Shown here: positions 10,078 to 22,287 of the stretch, piece after piece
How positions within the stretch are numbered: position 1 is the first letter of the stretch
Layout of the letters: each line of letters begins with the position of its first letter
NCBI RefSeq assembly: GCF_027887165.1
Contig: NC_077228.1
Span: 180,053,697 to 180,117,696, forward strand
Length of the DNA: 64,000 bases
Source of the DNA: Monodelphis domestica
Taxonomy: Eukaryota; Chordata; Mammalia; Didelphimorphia; Didelphidae
Direction: 5' to 3'
Translations under genes and position numbers: made by a program
Notes under the pieces: generated by a model
What the model was told of the DNA's origin: nothing
Database searches by the model: none
Seen by the model: the letters and a program-made list of their open reading frames with translations, nothing else

Positions 10078-12585
10078 TAGCTCATCCTACCCATGAGCAA
10101 TTAATGTTTTTCGTTTAGATCGTTTTATTTGTGTGAAAAGTGTTTTATAGCTGTGTTCATGCAATTCCTGTGTTTATCTTAGCAGATAAATTCCCAAATA
10201 TTTTATATTGTCTAGAGTGATTTTAAATGGAGTTTCTCTTTCTAACTCCTGTTACTGAGTTTTGTTGGAAATATGTAGAAATGCTGAAGATTTATTTTGT
10301 ATCCTGAAACTTTGTTAAAGTTATTTTTCCACTAGCTTTTTAGTTTATTTTCCGGGATTCTCTAGTTATACCATCATGTCATCTGCAAAGAGTGATAGTT
10401 TAGTTTCCTCATTGCCTACTTTAATCCCTTCAATTTCTTTATCTCATTGCTACAGCTAGTATTTCTAGTACAATATTAAAATAATGGTGATAATGGGCAT
10501 CCTTGTTTCACTCCTGATCTTATTGGGAAGGCTCCTAACTGCAATGAGGATGCATTGCAGATGATACTTGCTGGTAGTTTAAAATAAATAATGTTTATTA
10601 TTTTGAGGAAAGACTCTTTTCTATTCCTATACTTTCTAGTGTTTTCAATAGGAATGGGTGAGACTTTTTCTGCATCTATTGAGATAATCATGTGATTTCT
10701 GTTAGTTTGGTTATTGGTATGGTCAATTATGCAGATGGATTTCCTAATGTTTGCATTCTTGCATTCCTGATATATAAATCCCATTTGGTCATAGTGAATA
10801 ATCCTTGTGATAATTTGCTAGTCTTTTTTTTTTTAAGGATATATCTTTTATTCAAATATATTAGAAATATTTACATTCAATACATGTCAATTCCTGGAGG
10901 CAATCATTTTAGTGTATCACTCACCAAAGTAAATATTGATGACTCTTGAGGACTTTTTTGTATGTGTGTTTTGCCCTCAAGATTTTTACATCTATGTTCA
11001 TTAAGGAGATGATCGGTCTGTAGTTTTCTTTCTCTGTTTTTGGTCTTCCTGGCTTGGGAATCAATACCATATTTGTGTCATAAAAATAATTTGGTAAGAC
11101 TCCATTCTCTTTGGTAAGAAATCATGATTTCTATGATTTGTACTTTGACCCACCAGTTTTGAAAAATTAGATTATTTAATTTCCAATTAATTTTAAATTT
11201 GCCTCTCCATGAACCCTTATTAATTAAAATTTTTATCACATTATGATCTGAAAAAATTGCATTTATTATTTCTGCTTTTCTGCATTTGTTTGCAATGTTT
11301 TTATGCCCTAGTACATGGTCAATCTTTGTATATGTACAATGTGCTATCAAAAAGAAGGTATATTCCTTTTTATCCCTATTCAATTTTCTCCAGATATCTA
11401 TTAACTCTAATTTTTCTAACATTTCATTCATTTCCCTTACTTCTTTCTTATTTAGTTTTTGGTTTGATTTATCTAGTTCTGATAAGGGAAGCTTGAGGTC
11501 TCCCACTAGTATGATTTTACTGTCTATTTCCTCCTTAATTTTCTTTAGTTTTTCCTTTTAAAATCTGGATGCTATACCATTTGGTGCATGTTTAATATTG
11601 ATATTACTTCATTGTTTATAGTATCTTTTAGCAAGATATAATTTCCTTCCTTATCTCTTTTAATCATATCAATTTTTACTTTAGCTTTACCTGATATCAT
11701 GATTGCTATTCCTGTTTGGTTTTTTTTTTAACTTTATATGATGCATAATTAATTATGCTCCATTATTTTACTGTTAAGCTGTGTGTGTCACTCTGCCTCA
11801 AATGTGTTTCTTGGAAACAGCATGTATTAGGATTCTGGTTTTCAATCCACTCTACTATCTGCTTCTGTTTTATGGGTGAGTACATTCCATTTACATTCAC
11901 AGTTATGATTATTAACTGTGTATTGCCCTACATCTTATTTTCCCCTTTTGGTCCTGCCCTATCCCCTTTCACTCCATTCCTCCCCACCAGTGTTTTGTTT
12001 TTTATCACACACTTCCACTTCCCCCTCCCACCATTTACCTCCCCCTTCCCTTTTCTTATTTCTCCTTCTACTTTTCTGTAGGGTAATATAGAATTTTATA
12101 CCCCAATCAGTATATTAGTTTTTCCCTCTCTGAGCCAGTTACAATAAGAGTAAAGTTTAAACATTGCCAGTCACCATCCTCATCCACCCCTCCCCCTAAT
12201 AATGTTACATAATTCACTCCATTCTATCTCTCCCTTCCCTTTTCTCTCAGTGCAATTCTCTTTTATACCCCTTGATTTTTTTTACATATCATAGTAAGAT
12301 TACTTCCCCACCCTCTTTCTAAGTATATTCCTTCTATCTGCACTACTAACTAAGAATATTTGAGAATTACAGATATCCTCTTTCCATATAGAAAGACAAA
12401 CATTTTAACCTTTCTCTGCCTACCTTTTAGGTTTTTCTCTTCTTGAAAGTTGTTTCACTCTGTCTCCTTGTTGGTTCTTTCACTACTGAATTTGTTTTGA
12501 GGTGTTATTTTAAGATTGATTGGAGAGGATCCTCATGGTGACTGAGCTTCCCTGCTTTACTCAGCCATCTTGTCACTGCCTATGA
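10078..12585 (-). mobile_element. L1 on the minus strand, rearranged
   Basis: On the minus strand it starts with an L1-like leader near 12585, passes directly to the inter-ORF region (ORF1 missing), then the ORF2 endonuclease (LKLPLSELDKSNQKLNKKEV) and reverse transcriptase ([14 protein letters not shown]). It stops near 10078 in mid ORF2 with no 3' UTR or poly(A). A small insert lies at 10820-10968. Confidence 0.8.
10820..10968 (-). mobile_element. Small retroposed insert in L1, possible processed mRNA tail
   Basis: On the minus strand the insert ends GAATAAAAG, some 13 nt, then a run of A, the layout of a reverse-transcribed mRNA 3' end. It interrupts L1 text that continues on both sides. 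The source transcript was not identified. The edge at 10968 is approximate. Confidence 0.45.
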
Positions 12586-12670
12586 TTGTCTGTGCCAAGC
12601 ACTAGAAATACAAAGAATGCTAAAAGATAGCCCCTGCTTTCAAGGAGTTCACAATTTTATGGATTAAAGG
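12585..12670 (-). mobile_element. L2 3' end fragment
   Basis: TGTGCCAAGCACTAGAAATA and CAAGGAGTTCACAATTTTAT match antisense L2 sequence. Confidence 0.55.
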
Positions 12671-12895
12671 ATTTGAAAATGAAGTCTGAGGCAGACTTCA
12701 AAGTCTTGTCTTTTAGAGTTCAAATCTAGTACTCTGGTAACTGAACTACCTAGCTAGCTCTCAGCTAATGCCCTGGTGAAAGTGGTCTGAGATCAGATCC
12801 TACCCATAGGCTAGAAATATTAAGGAATATTTTCCTCCCCTATTCTTTGTTTTCACATGTTAGCTTCCTCAGCTGACTTGAAAACTCAGATCAAA

Positions 12896-13105
12896 GGGGG
12901 TGCTATGTGGTTCAGTGAGTAGAGCACCAGGCCTAGAGATGGAAGGTCCTGGGTTCAAATTTGCCCTCAAATACTACCAAGCTTGTGACCCTGGACAAAT
13001 CATTTAAACCTCATTGCTTAGCCCTTGCTGCTTTTCCGTCTTGGAACCAGTACACAGTATTTTTTCTAAGACGAAAAGTAAAGATTTTAAAAGGAAAAAA
13101 AATGA
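12896..13105 (+). mobile_element. tRNA-derived marsupial SINE
   Basis: Full length with box B GGGTTCAAATT; moderately diverged. Confidence 0.88.
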
Positions 13106-13620
13106 CCTAGTGAGTAACCTCAAGTTCAAGAGTTCTTGAGTTTGAGAAGTGAGACACCAACTCTTCTAGAAAGAACAAAGCTTGCTCCTCGGAGAAAGGA
13201 TAGAATAGAGTTCAGAGGGTTTCTACAAAAGTATTCTCTTTGGAAAGCATTGCCAGTGAACTACTTTAACCCAAATGGTCTAATAAAAAGGAGTTTTCTT
13301 ATTCAGCAAACGGCAAAGGACAGTTACCTTTCAAGGGGAGTCTAAGCCACAGAGTGAGATTTAGTGAAAGATTCTGTAGAGAAAAGGGATTAACTCAGAT
13401 GACTTAGAATTGTTCTGAAAGGAATCCCAAAATCAGTTCTCTTGAGTTTAGGATTGGTGATGAACTATTTTAATGCTTTATTTTTCTGCATTTGTTCACT
13501 TGCTCCAATGAATCCTCAGCATTTAACATCTTGTGTATTTTCTGTGAGATAAAATAAAGGCTGCCCCTTATCCAGTAACCATATTGTGCATTGAATACTT
13601 ATGCAAGTTTTGGGGACTTT
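13106..13620. other. Single-copy-looking intergenic stretch
   Basis: No gene seen. The right part (AAATAAAGGCTGCCCCTTAT) resembles the R-U5 of an LTR, but I cannot find ends or a target duplication. Confidence 0.3.
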
Positions 13621-13624
13621 GCCA

Positions 13625-13723
13625 TCCACTCTTATTTGTTTGTTTGTTTTTAAACCCTTTCCTTCTGTCTTGGAGTAGATACTAAGTATCAGCTCTAATG
13701 CAGGAGAGAGGTAAGGGCTAGTC
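13625..13723 (-). mobile_element. SINE fragment cut by the hAT element
   Basis: Minus-strand SINE 3' half, ending at GTAAGGGCTAGTC where the hAT left end begins. The missing half is not found beyond the right hAT end. Confidence 0.75.
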
Positions 13724-14773
13724 CAGGGATCCCCAGACTATGGCCTGCAGGCCACATGCAGCCCCATGAGGCCATTTATCTGGCTTCCACCATACTTCTG
13801 GAAGGGCACCTCTTTTATTGGTGGTCTGTGAGAGGAGCATTATAGGTGGCGGTGCCACAAAGTGTGGCATCTCTCACATACAGTACTACTTCCAGTGACA
13901 TAATACTTTGTGTGGCGCCTTGTTCTGAAGAAGGAGGTGCGGCACAAACGATTATGTGGCTGCACAATGGAAAACATCAGCATGGTGAGTGGCGATCTGG
14001 GGGAGGGGATTCAGCACTATATTTAGTGCTGCCTGGTATATAGTGCTGGCTGTGATGGGCCTGTCACACCTTACACAGGCCCATCACTGCCACTACTGCA
14101 GCCTCCGCTATCCCAGACAGTGGTATACAGTGTCACAGGCCCAGCACCACTTCCAGTACTGTATACAGGCATTGGATAGCGGTGATCTGGCCTGTGACAT
14201 CAGCGGTGGGCCTCTACTGTGAGAAGCCCACCATTGCCACTGGGTGTTTTATAAGACACTTCCTGTTTTGGGGGGTCAAATTAATATAAGACAGTGTCTT
14301 ATTTTTGGGGAAACATGATGTTGTGTGTCTGGGGGAGTATGAGGGCCATTGTACTATGTGGGGGAAGTGAGGCATGTGTTTTTCGTATTACGGTCTATAA
14401 CTAGAGAGCCATAAATACAGACTGCAAGAGGAATCACACTAGTATCATGCCTTCTTTTTTCCTGCCGTGGAATCTGATCTTACCCATGTAATCAGATTCC
14501 TGTGTGAGTTCACAGATCAGTGTGGTTCACACAGGGTAGCGTGAACTGGAAAGGTGGAGGAGCCGGCTCTGTAATTGGGCTGGTTCCCGCACTGTACCAG
14601 TGTGAGCCTGAGGTAAAAGTGGAATTCCACCAATATGGCCACTGGTAAGGCTGAAATGATGTGGACTGAGAAGGCTGCATTGATAGACATAGATCAGACT
14701 GCATTGATGGGCAGTGCAGTCTGTATTGCCTCTGTGTGGGCAAAATTATTGTTGGTATATTGTTTTTGTAGGG

Positions 14774-14775
<2 letters not shown>

Positions 14776-14814
<39 letters not shown>
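14776..14814. repeat. (TG)n microsatellite inside the hAT element
   Basis: About 19 TG units just upstream of the transposase start. Confidence 0.95.
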
Positions 14815-14818
<4 letters not shown>

Positions 14819-14857
14819 GGTATTTTACTAATAGCAATTTGGAATCCTTAGGAAACA

Positions 14858-16653
14858 ATGACATCAAGAAAGAGAAAAATTGACTTGGAGTGTAGGACAT
14901 TCAAAGAACAGTGGACTTATGATTACTTTTTCATGCAGTACAAGGAAAGAGCTGTGTGTTTTATATGCCAGAATATAGTGTCTGTGTTCAAAGAATACAA
15001 TTTGTGTTGACACTATCAAACTCAACATAAAGATAAATATGATTGTTTCGTCAGAGATGTGAAAAAAGATAAAATATTAAAACTGAAAAATACATTGACA
15101 ACTCAGCAAAATTCTTTTGTGAAGCAGAAGCAGCTAAATATTTCATCACTGTGAGCAAGTTTTTAAGTTGCCAAGCTAATAGCATGCACTGGCAGACCAT
15201 TCATGGAGGGAGAATTTATTAAAGAATGCCTTTTTTCTGTTGCCAAAGAGATGTGTCCAGAAAAGGCAGACTTATTTAGTACAGTTAGCCTTTCAGGATC
15301 TACAATTACATGAAGGATTGAAGAAATGGAGACAATTTGCATCAGCATTTGCAAAGCTCCGCAAGAAAACTTTCCTATTTTTCCTTGGCACTTGATGAGA
15401 GCAATGATGTTTGTGATTCTGCACAACTTCTAATTTTTATTCATGGGACAAATGACAATTTTGAAGTCACAGAAGAGCTTGCTGCACTGCAAAACATCAA
15501 AGGAACAATTACAGGAGAGGATATCTATGAAGAGGTTTCCCAAACTGTGAAGGATTTGGAGCTGGACTTGGCTAAACTAGCCAGTATGACAATTGATGGT
15601 TCTCCTAGCATGGTGGGGTCTAAGAAAGGAGTAATTGCTCACATTAACCAAGAGATGGACAAACATAAGCATTCTCATCCAGTAGCCATACACTACCTCA
15701 TCCATCAACAAGCACTGCTATGTAGTAAATCACTGAAGTGGGACTCTTTTATGAAAATTGTGGTATCTTGTGTTAACTTCATTAGAGCTAATGCACTAAA
15801 CCACAGACAATTTCAGGAATTTCTGTCTGAGCTAAATGTTGCTGATGAAGATGTTCTGTACCACATAGTCCATTAGCTGAGTCAAGGGAGAGTTTTGAAG
15901 ACATTTCTATGACTTACTTCCACATATTATAGCTCTTATGCTTTCAAAAAACAAAGAAGTACCAGAGCTCAATGATACAGAATGGAAACGACACCTCACC
16001 TTTCTGACAAATGTAACAGAGCTACTTAACAGTTTCAATGTGCAACTTCAAGGAAAATGGAAGCTCATCTGTGATATGCAATCACATGTGAAAGCATTTG
16101 AAGTAAAATTAGGCCTCCTTATCAGACAAGTGAAGGAGGAAAATTTTTGTCATCTCCCTTTAACTTAAAATCTATTAGCAGAAAAACCCTTGATTGCATT
16201 CCTAGTGTGGATTCATTGGAAAAGTTGCAAAAGGAGTTCCAATTCAGATTTAAAGAGCTTCATCTCCATAAACAGGACATACAGCTTTTCCATAACCCAT
16301 TTTCTATTGACATTGAAAATGTGGATACAATTTACCAAATGGAACTGGCTGAACTGCAGAATTGTTACTCTCTGAAAGACACATTCAAGTCAAGCAGCTT
16401 GCCTAATTTCTATGCATCTCTCCTCTCTGAGACATATCCTAATCTCAGGAACCATGCATTCAAAATGGCAGCCATCTTTGGTAGCGCTTATGTCTCTGAA
16501 CAGACTTTTTCCAGAATGAATCATCTGAAATCTCCAACCAGATCTAGACTAACTGATGCACACTTGCATCACTTGTTATGGCTAGCAGTGACAAAAATGG
16601 AACTGGACATTGACTATCTCATTAGCCAAAAGCAGTTCTATAGTTCCCATTGA
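14858..16653 (+). pseudogene. hAT transposase, broken
   Basis: The reading starts MTSRKRKIDLECRTFKEQW. A BED-type zinc finger follows (VCFICQ, then HYQTQH) and is cut by an in-frame TGA at 15008-15010. Further on, ALDESND and TIDGSPSMVG are the family's catalytic-domain blocks, and the end AAIFGSAYVSEQTFSRMN is the hAT dimerisation region near the stop at 16651-16653. Pieces lie in different frames (long open stretches at 15337-15876, 15938-16168 and 16147-16653), so at least three frame changes have built up. It is not a host gene: no intron, intact finger or continuous frame remains. Confidence 0.85.
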
Positions 16654-17095
16654 AATACTGGTCAGTTTGTTAATTTAAATTTACTTGTTCTTCATTTTAA
16701 ATATTGTATTTGTTCCCATTTTTTTTAATGTTAAAATAAGCTATGTGCAGTGTGCATAGGAATTTGTTCATAGCTTTTTTTAATAGTCCAGCCCTCCAAC
16801 AGTCTGAGGGACAGTGAACTGGCCCCTGTGTAAAAAGTTTGGGGACCCCTGCCCTATAGTCATTGACTTGTATGCAAGGGTATATAATAATATACTTTGT
16901 GTATAATAAATCCAGAATTTACTATCTCTGCATGGTTGCTTTGAAAAAGGCAACAGCACCTATCTAATCATTGGATCCTTAGATAACTTTTTAATATAGG
17001 TGGAAGCAAGGAGCCAATGAAAGAGAAATTGATCTACTAAAGTTAAGTTCCTAGGATGCAGCTCAGGCTTTGTGAATTCATGGGGGACATATATA

Positions 17096-17287
17096 CCCTT
17101 ACCTTTTGTCTTAGAATCAATACTAAGTACCCATTCCAAGGCAGAGGAACAGTAAGGGCTAGGCAATTAGGGTTAAGTGACTTGCCCAGGGCCACAGAAC
17201 TAGGAAACATCTGAGGCCACATTTGAACCCAGCACTTCCTATCTCCAGGCCTGATGCTCTGTCTACTGAGCCACCTAGCAACCCCTT
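17096..17287 (-). mobile_element. tRNA-derived marsupial SINE
   Basis: Full length on the minus strand, ending GCCACCTAGCAACCCC. Confidence 0.9.
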
Positions 17288-17299
17288 TGATTTGAGTTT

Positions 17300-18370
17300 T
17301 TAAGTAAGCCAGGAAGCTGAGGGAGATAAGGAGGGCAAAGCATCCCAGGAATGAAGGGTAAACAGTTCAAAGGTATGGAATTTGGGAATGGAGTATCATT
17401 TTTTAAAAACAGGTAACTTATTGTTGCTAAATTCTAGAATGTGTGGAAGGGAATAATATGCAAGAATGGAGAGGTAGAAAAGGGCTGACTTAAAATGCTG
17501 AAGAGAGGGCTTTATATTTGATTCTGGAGATAAAAGGGAGTCACTGGAGTTTGAGTAGGGGTTTGAAATGTTGGACACATACTTTAGATTAATAACATTG
17601 GTACAGTCAAGGATGGATTGTAACAGGGCTAGACTTGAAGCAGGAATATCAATTAGGAAGCTACTGAAATAGTATAGGAAAGCAGTGATATACTTACGTG
17701 TACCTGGGTGGTATTAGCTATGCACATGGATAAAAGAGGACATTCAAAAAGTGCTATAAGGTAGAAATGATAAGGTTTGACAACAGATTGATTTGTGACA
17801 TAAGGAATAGTGAAGAATTAAAAATGACCTTGAGGTTACAAACCTGGAAGACAGTGTGAATCATTATGCCCATAACAGAAAAGCTGGGAAGAGAAGAGGA
17901 TTTGAATGAAAAGATAATGAATTCTGTTTTATACATGTTGGGTTTAATTAAATTTTTAGAACATTCAATTCAAGATGTACAAAAGGCAGTTGGTGATATA
18001 GAACTGGAACTTGGGAGATTAGGGCTACATATATAGATATGGAAATCATTTACTGAGAGATGCTAATTAAATCTATGGAAGCTGATGAAATCAGAAAGTG
18101 AGAATAAAAGGAAAAGAAAAAAAGGCCCAACATAGAGGAGGGGACACCCATAGTTAGTGGGAGTGACCTGGATGACAAATGATCAAAGGAGCCTAAAAAA
18201 TACAGACTGGTAGGAGGGAGATCAGAAGAAAGCAGTGATGAAACCTAGAAAGGAGAATATCCAGAAGGAGAGGGTGATCAATAATATCAGAGGCTAAGAA
18301 TTTTAAAAAGGCCATTAGAGTTGGCTATTAAGAGAACTTTTGAAAAATTAATTCATTTCTTATCCCACCC
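17300..18370 (-). mobile_element. L2 LINE, about 1 kb of ORF2 region
   Basis: Diverged antisense L2 sequence, colinear with the copy at 53.3-55.1 kb (both contain a GTTTT-TACATGTTG segment followed by a TAGGG(C/T)T, AT-rich ATATAGAT segment). Translated on the minus strand it is full of stops. Confidence 0.65.
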
Positions 18371-18429
18371 TGTCCCAATTTGATTTTTTGATAGCAAAAT
18401 TCATTTTTAGAAAATGATTGCAGAAGTGA

Positions 18430-18600
18430 AAAGAATGCTGGATTTAGGTGAACTTGGGCAAATTAGTTCACTTCTCTGAGTCTCAATTTCCTAGTTGCAA
18501 AATAAAAGATAATTAGAAGATTATACATTTAGAGATGAATTAGACTAGAGGAGCTTTCAGGAACCTTCCATCTACTAATTCTATGATCCTTTGATTTCTA
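18430..18600 (+). mobile_element. MIR-type SINE relic
   Basis: ACTTGGGCAAATTAGTTCAC and TCTCAATTTCCTAGTTGC match the MIR core region. Confidence 0.65.
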
Positions 18601-18814
18601 TCAGTTAAGAAATGGCTACATCATTAATATTTAGTGAACATACAGGAAATGTGCAGTGATTAATGCTGAGTTAGCATTTATATTTTATATTTTCAGTATT
18701 ATATTATTATTATATTTTATTTTATATTATATTTTCAGTATTTGGATCAAGTTTTCTAATCCAAACAAGGAAATTAGAAGTTTTATTTCTTTGTCTGATT
18801 TTCCCCTCCCTCTT

Positions 18815-19505
18815 TTTCCTTTTTTTTTTAATATATTTTATTTGATCATTTCCAAGCATTATTCGTTAAAGACATAGATCATTTTCTTTTCCTTCCCCCC
18901 TACCCCCCATAGCCGACGTGTAAGTCCACTGGGCATTAGATGTTTTCTTGATTTGAACCCATTGCTTTGTTGATAGTATTTGCATTAGAGTGTTCATTTA
19001 GAGTCTATCCTCTGTCATGTCCCCTCAACCTCTGTATTCAGGCAGTTGCTTTTTCTCAGTGTTTCCACTCCCACAGTTTATCCTTTGGTTATGAATGGTG
19101 TTTTTTTTCTCCTGGATCCCTGCAAGTTGTTCAGGGACATTACACCGCCACTAATGGAGAAGTCCATTACGTTCGATTATACCACAGTGTATTAGTCTCT
19201 GTGTACAATGTTCTCCTGGTTCTGCTCCTCTCGCTCTGCATCACTTCCTGGAGGTTGTTCCAGTCTCCATGGAACTCTTCCACTTTATTATTCCTTTTAG
19301 CACAATAGTATTCCATCACCAACATATACCACAGTTTGTTCAGCCATTCCCCAATTGATGGGCATCCCCGCGTTTTCCAGTTTTGGGCCACCACAAAGAG
19401 CGCAGCTATGAATATTTTTGTACAAGTCTTTGTGTCCATTATCTCTTTGCCTCTCTCTTTTTCTTGCTCTAACAATGGGGTTGAAATGTGAAGTGTTTAT
19501 TCTAT
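18815..19505 (-). mobile_element. L1 3' end, minus strand
   Basis: The reverse complement of the same 3' UTR as the copy at 1289, extended into the end of ORF2 (HSCALCGGPKLENAGMPINW in one frame). 5'-truncated. Confidence 0.87.
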
Positions 19506-19599
19506 TCTTTCTGATCATTTAAAAAAATTATCTTTTTTGCCTTAATTCTACCCATTAGTGTAATAAATTTAGAAGTTACCTATTGAGTTTCCTCAACAA

Positions 19600-20170
19600 A
19601 GCAGCTCTTTTTTTGGTGGTAAAGAATGGAAAATTGAGGGGACGCCTGTCAATTGGGGAATGGCTGAACTTGTGGTATAGGATTGTGATAGAATACTATT
19701 GTGCTATAAGAAATGATGAGCAAGATGGTTTCAGAACAACCTGGGAACTTAAATGAACTGATGCAGAGTGAAAGTGAACTGAACCAGGAGAACATTATAG
19801 ATTGTAAGGATGATCAGCTGTGAAAGATTTAGCTTTTCTGGTGAAGACAATGATTCAAGTCCATTCCAAAGAATTCATGATGAAAAATGGTATCCACCTC
19901 CAAAGAGAGAATTGATGAATTCTGAGTGCAGATGGAAGTATGCTTTTTAAACATTTGTGTGTGTGTGTGTGTATTTCCTTCTGCAACATGATAAATATGG
20001 AAATATGTTTTTCATGACTTCACATGCATAATGGATATGTTGCTTGACTTTCCAATGGATTGGGGAAGAGGTAGGAGGAAAAGAATTTAATACTCAAAAT
20101 TTAAAAAATAAATGTTAAATGTTTTTACATGTAATTGGAAAATATTTAACGAAATGAATAAAAAATACAT
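19600..20170 (+). mobile_element. Older L1 3' end
   Basis: Starts in the ORF2 C-terminus (gacgcctgtcaattgggg) and runs through a diverged 3' UTR to an A-rich tail. It differs in the 3' UTR from the copies at 1.3 and 18.8 kb, so it is a different subfamily. Confidence 0.75.
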
Positions 20171-20179
20171 ACTTGGGCT

Positions 20180-22224
20180 GTTATGATATTGCTCAGCATT
20201 TTTCACATGGAAGACAATGAATTAAATTAGACATAAGTGCCCAACTTCAATTACCAATACATTATGCAAAAGCCAATGTAAGTATTTTTACTAGTTTCCA
20301 ACATAAACTGGCAAATAGTATGATTGACTTCTTTTTAATAGTTACATTTCCAGTCAACTTAATGTACCAAGTTAGATTTAGGAGTCTGAATGTGATCCTA
20401 GAAAATTAAAAGCAGTCTTATGCATTTATTACCAATAAATGCCAATCATATTTCAACCACTATAGAAAACTTCCTAATGATACAGAATACTAATTTTTAA
20501 AAATATAAAATACCTCTAACAATCCTGTTTTTTTAAAGCCCTGAAAGGCTTAATGTATATGAAATTCCTCATAATTATAGCATGAATCCTCAGGGTGCAA
20601 TATAAGCCACATGGGAAAAATCAGAATTCCATCATTTATTAAAATATTTTTATTGTTAAAACACAGCTAAGTGGCCCCAGAATTGGTGGCCTGATTTTGT
20701 TATCACTCAATCTTAAAAACAGACCATACAGTATACAGTGGTTTTAAGGAACCCTTGGTTTATAGAAATTATTAAAAAATACAAAGCAAACTGTGGTAAG
20801 AGCTTAGTAAAAGCTGAAAAGTAAACCTTGGGGAGCAGGGCATGTAATATATCTTAATACTGGTGTAATAGCAGTAGCAGCTTCACATATATATATTTGC
20901 ATAAACCTATATAGTTATCAGATGCCTATAGAACCTTCCCATTGAATACCTATTTTAGAACCTTTTCAATTGTTTGGTAACCAAAGAGGTACAACATTAT
21001 TCCTCTTTTGTGAATTACCAAGTTATTTATAAAATTAATACAGTACATAGTAGAGCTATTGTAAATTTCAGTTATACTTTATAAATACAATTCTGCCATA
21101 AGAATGAACTGCTTCCTTCATGAGTATTCCCTTAGTTCTCAACTTTCATGAGAACAGCCAACAGATTTTATTATTGTTTTTTTAATATACATATCATTTT
21201 TGGCACACATCTTACTGTTAATTCTGTATCTATCCATTGTGAGATACACATGCAGGTGTAGCTCAAAAATATGATTGCCCAAAAAAGGGACTATGTTAAA
21301 GAGTCAGCCTTGAAGCTCCAATGGGGATTTTCTAGGGTCAAAGTTGTACTAGGGCCAAGGTTTGAACATTACTAGCTATTTTAAGAAACTCCCTCAACTG
21401 GTTTTTGGCTTAGGAACTTTCCCAAAATCCCATTTTTATTTCATATCACAGCTTTTCCTGAAAAGATTATACACATCAAAGTTTTGTAACCCTATCCTAC
21501 TGTTGCTGTCCTCATCGATTCAATGAGTACTGTCTTCATTCTTAGAAAAGCAGATGAGTTTTCTTGAACCACCCTGAACCTGACTTTATGCTTAAGGACG
21601 GTTCCCTCTGTTCTTTGGCTAGAAATACAGGTGAGAGAGCCTTGAACCTAGAGCCAGGTTTAGAGTTCATGCAGCCATTAGGAGGAGGTATAGTAGAAGA
21701 AACAGAGCACCTATTAGGGGCTATCCATTAAACTTCCCTTTGGATTCTTGAACATGAATATGAAAATTATGGGGCTGCTACAACATGATAGTGAGCCAGA
21801 TGATGAACTACACTAGATAGTGGAAGAAATATATTCCATCTTTTAAGGCCATAAGGCCTTATTTGTTTGGATAAAAATAGGTAGGACTGCAACTCTTATA
21901 ATCTTTTTATTGGTTGGGTGGCAAATGTAGCAATTAGAAATGATTGTTCTAAAAATTAATGGGATCTAAGTCACTAATACATAATATCCTATCATGACAA
22001 ATTAGAGGAAGGATACAATAAGATATTCAATTAAGCTTTGCCATCTAGACAATCGAAGGCAAAGAACTAATATCCTATTTGGACATCTTGACTGAAATAA
22101 CTGGACAATATTTAGGTGTATACTTTTGGCTATATAAACACAAACAGAATCCTTAAAAATGACATTTGAGCACTTATCTATTTTAGTATTTATCTTCAAA
22201 CTTGACCCATCATTGTCATCAATT
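20180..22224 (-). other. PRR11: PRR11 3' UTR and downstream flank
   Basis: This is mostly single-copy-looking AT-rich sequence with no recognised LINE or SINE. Minus-strand AATAAA hexamers occur near 21905-21910 and 21435-21440. The first may end the transcript. The 3' end cannot be set without transcripts. Confidence 0.35.
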
Positions 22225-22287
22225 TTACTCATCAAAGCTGCTTGTGGAAAGTAATGGAGCTTGGGATGGGCTCTTTGGGTGAGCCAG
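22225..22287 (-). CDS. PRR11: PRR11 last coding exon
   Basis: 63 nt encoding [20 protein letters not shown] and a TAA stop at 22225-22227. Human ends [20 protein letters not shown] plus QN, so this protein is two residues shorter. The acceptor is tttccacag. Confidence 0.9.
   Translation of the reverse strand: MAHPKSPSQAPLLSTSSFDE

Larger units (their letters stand above)
13724..16851 (+). mobile_element. Charlie-like hAT DNA transposon, near full length
   Basis: The terminal inverted repeats are CAGGGATCCCCAGACT at 13724-13739 and the complement of CAGGGGTCCCCAAACT at 16836-16851 (14 of 16 match). Between them are a GC-richer leader with a (TG)n tract and a decayed transposase gene. The layout resembles the OposCharlie/hAT-HT type of tetrapod elements. 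An 8-bp target duplication is expected for hAT, but the flanks GGCTAGTC and CCCTATAG do not match. The left side sits in a minus-strand SINE whose other half is not found on the right, so a deletion may have removed the right flank. Confidence 0.88.

Noticed and set aside
14774-14900. Frames with poly(Cys-Val) or poly(Thr-His)
   Set aside because: They read the (TG)n microsatellite.
15337-16653. The hAT transposase as a domesticated host gene
   Set aside because: The coding region lies in several frames with an in-frame stop in the zinc finger, and inverted repeats flank it, so it reads as a dead transposon.
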